NCBI GenBank assembly: GCA_964526785.1
Contig: CAZGMJ010000100.1
Location: 1 to 13,477, forward strand
Length of the DNA: 13,477 nt
Reading direction: 5' to 3'
Origin: CAZGMJ01 sp964526785
GTDB lineage: Bacteria > Planctomycetota > Phycisphaerae > Sedimentisphaerales > Anaerobacaceae
Part shown: one piece after another, positions 13,185 through 13,477 of the stretch
How positions within the stretch are numbered: position 1 is the first letter of the stretch
Layout of the letters: each line of letters starts with the position of its first letter
Position numbers and translations under genes: made by a program
The notes under the pieces: generated by a model
Database searches by the model: none
Seen by the model: only the letters and a program-made list of their open reading frames with translations
Told to the model about the DNA's origin: nothing

Positions 13185-13477
13185 CTAGCTCGATCCGGGG
13201 CTCCGCGCAGGGCTATCCTGTCGCCCACAGCACTTCTTATACTTCTTGCCACTGCCACAGGGACATGGGTCATTGCGCCCGATCTTGGCAAAGGAGTCAA
13301 CGGTTTCGATTGGTATTGGAGCCTCTGGCACGTGCAGGCTGGACCCAAGTGGCTCAGAAGACTCCGTGGACAAGCCCAATTCACGCAGCATGGCTTCACG
13401 GGGAACCCGAACGGCAGCCTGTCCCATAGGATCCGGAATTGTGCGAATGAGTGTCGTGACTTGCTGGCGTCCCGCCT
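13185..13477 (-). CDS. SEC-C motif protein, 5' end beyond the window
   Basis: The minus-strand frame is open from the right edge of the window to the stop at 13185, so the 97 visible codons are the C-terminal part of a longer gene, although an internal ATG at 13427 could in principle start a short protein. Visible residues include QQVTTLIRTIPDPMGQAAVRVPREAMLRELGL, a proline-rich linker and the SEC-C zinc motif GRNDPCPCGSGKKYKKCCG near the end. SEC-C is a metal-binding tail known from SecA, where it contacts SecB and ribosomes, and from many unrelated proteins. It converges on the small CxC/CxxC gene, 46 bases away. The upstream domains cannot be seen. Confidence 0.82.
   Translation of the reverse strand, partial: AGRQQVTTLIRTIPDPMGQAAVRVPREAMLRELGLSTESSEPLGSSLHVPEAPIPIETVDSFAKIGRNDPCPCGSGKKYKKCCGRQDSPARSPGSS

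Noticed and set aside
1..13477. CRISPR array, tRNA or rRNA genes
   Set aside because: No regularly spaced short direct repeats and no tRNA- or rRNA-like sequence were noticed on reading; the only clear repeats are the leader pair and the protein-coding WD40 blades.

Overview
The window looks like a chromosomal segment of a PVC-superphylum bacterium, most likely a planctomycete (Phycisphaerae-like) or a relative. The basis is family content: an ECF-type sigma factor paired with a giant zinc-ribbon/Ser-Thr kinase/WD40 protein, a Tat-exported formylglycine sulfatase, a pRiA4b ORF-3-like protein, a SEC-C protein and several small Cys-rich proteins. No rRNA, tRNA, CRISPR array, transposase or integrase was seen, so the taxonomic placement is inference.

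Layout. (1) 1-400: a hairpin, then a small Cys/His-rich minus-strand gene (89-337) behind a hairpin leader and a near-perfect Shine-Dalgarno. (2) 502-5339: sigma factor, then a 1323-residue membrane kinase with 14 WD40 blades and a helical/TPR-like tail; this is the signalling core of the window. (3) 5340-6855: a minus-strand accessory block that reads as a DNA methyltransferase, a 45-residue antitoxin-like protein joined to it by a GTGA overlap, a second copy of the hairpin/Shine-Dalgarno leader, and a doubtful small ORF. (4) 6899-9511: four plus-strand genes, namely an uncharacterised protein, a zinc-ribbon protein, an acidic protein and a pRiA4b ORF-3-like protein. (5) 9662-11592: a minus-strand sulfatase and an Rrf2-family regulator whose upstream regions share a promoter/operator-like block. 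(6) 11794-13138: a plus-strand run of small proteins (winged-helix-like, HU/IHF-like, two uncharacterised), converging on the 3' end of a SEC-C gene that runs off the right edge.

How the parts may work together. The sigma factor and kinase probably form one signalling unit. The Rrf2 protein probably controls both itself and the sulfatase, judged from the shared upstream block. The methyltransferase and antitoxin-like gene are translationally coupled, but no toxin or restriction gene is visible beside them. The most novel-looking items are the repeated hairpin leader, the shared Rrf2/sulfatase promoter block, the sulfatase with Asp where its conserved His is expected, and the uncharacterised cluster at 6899-9511. 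All functions come from reading motifs by eye; no database search was run.
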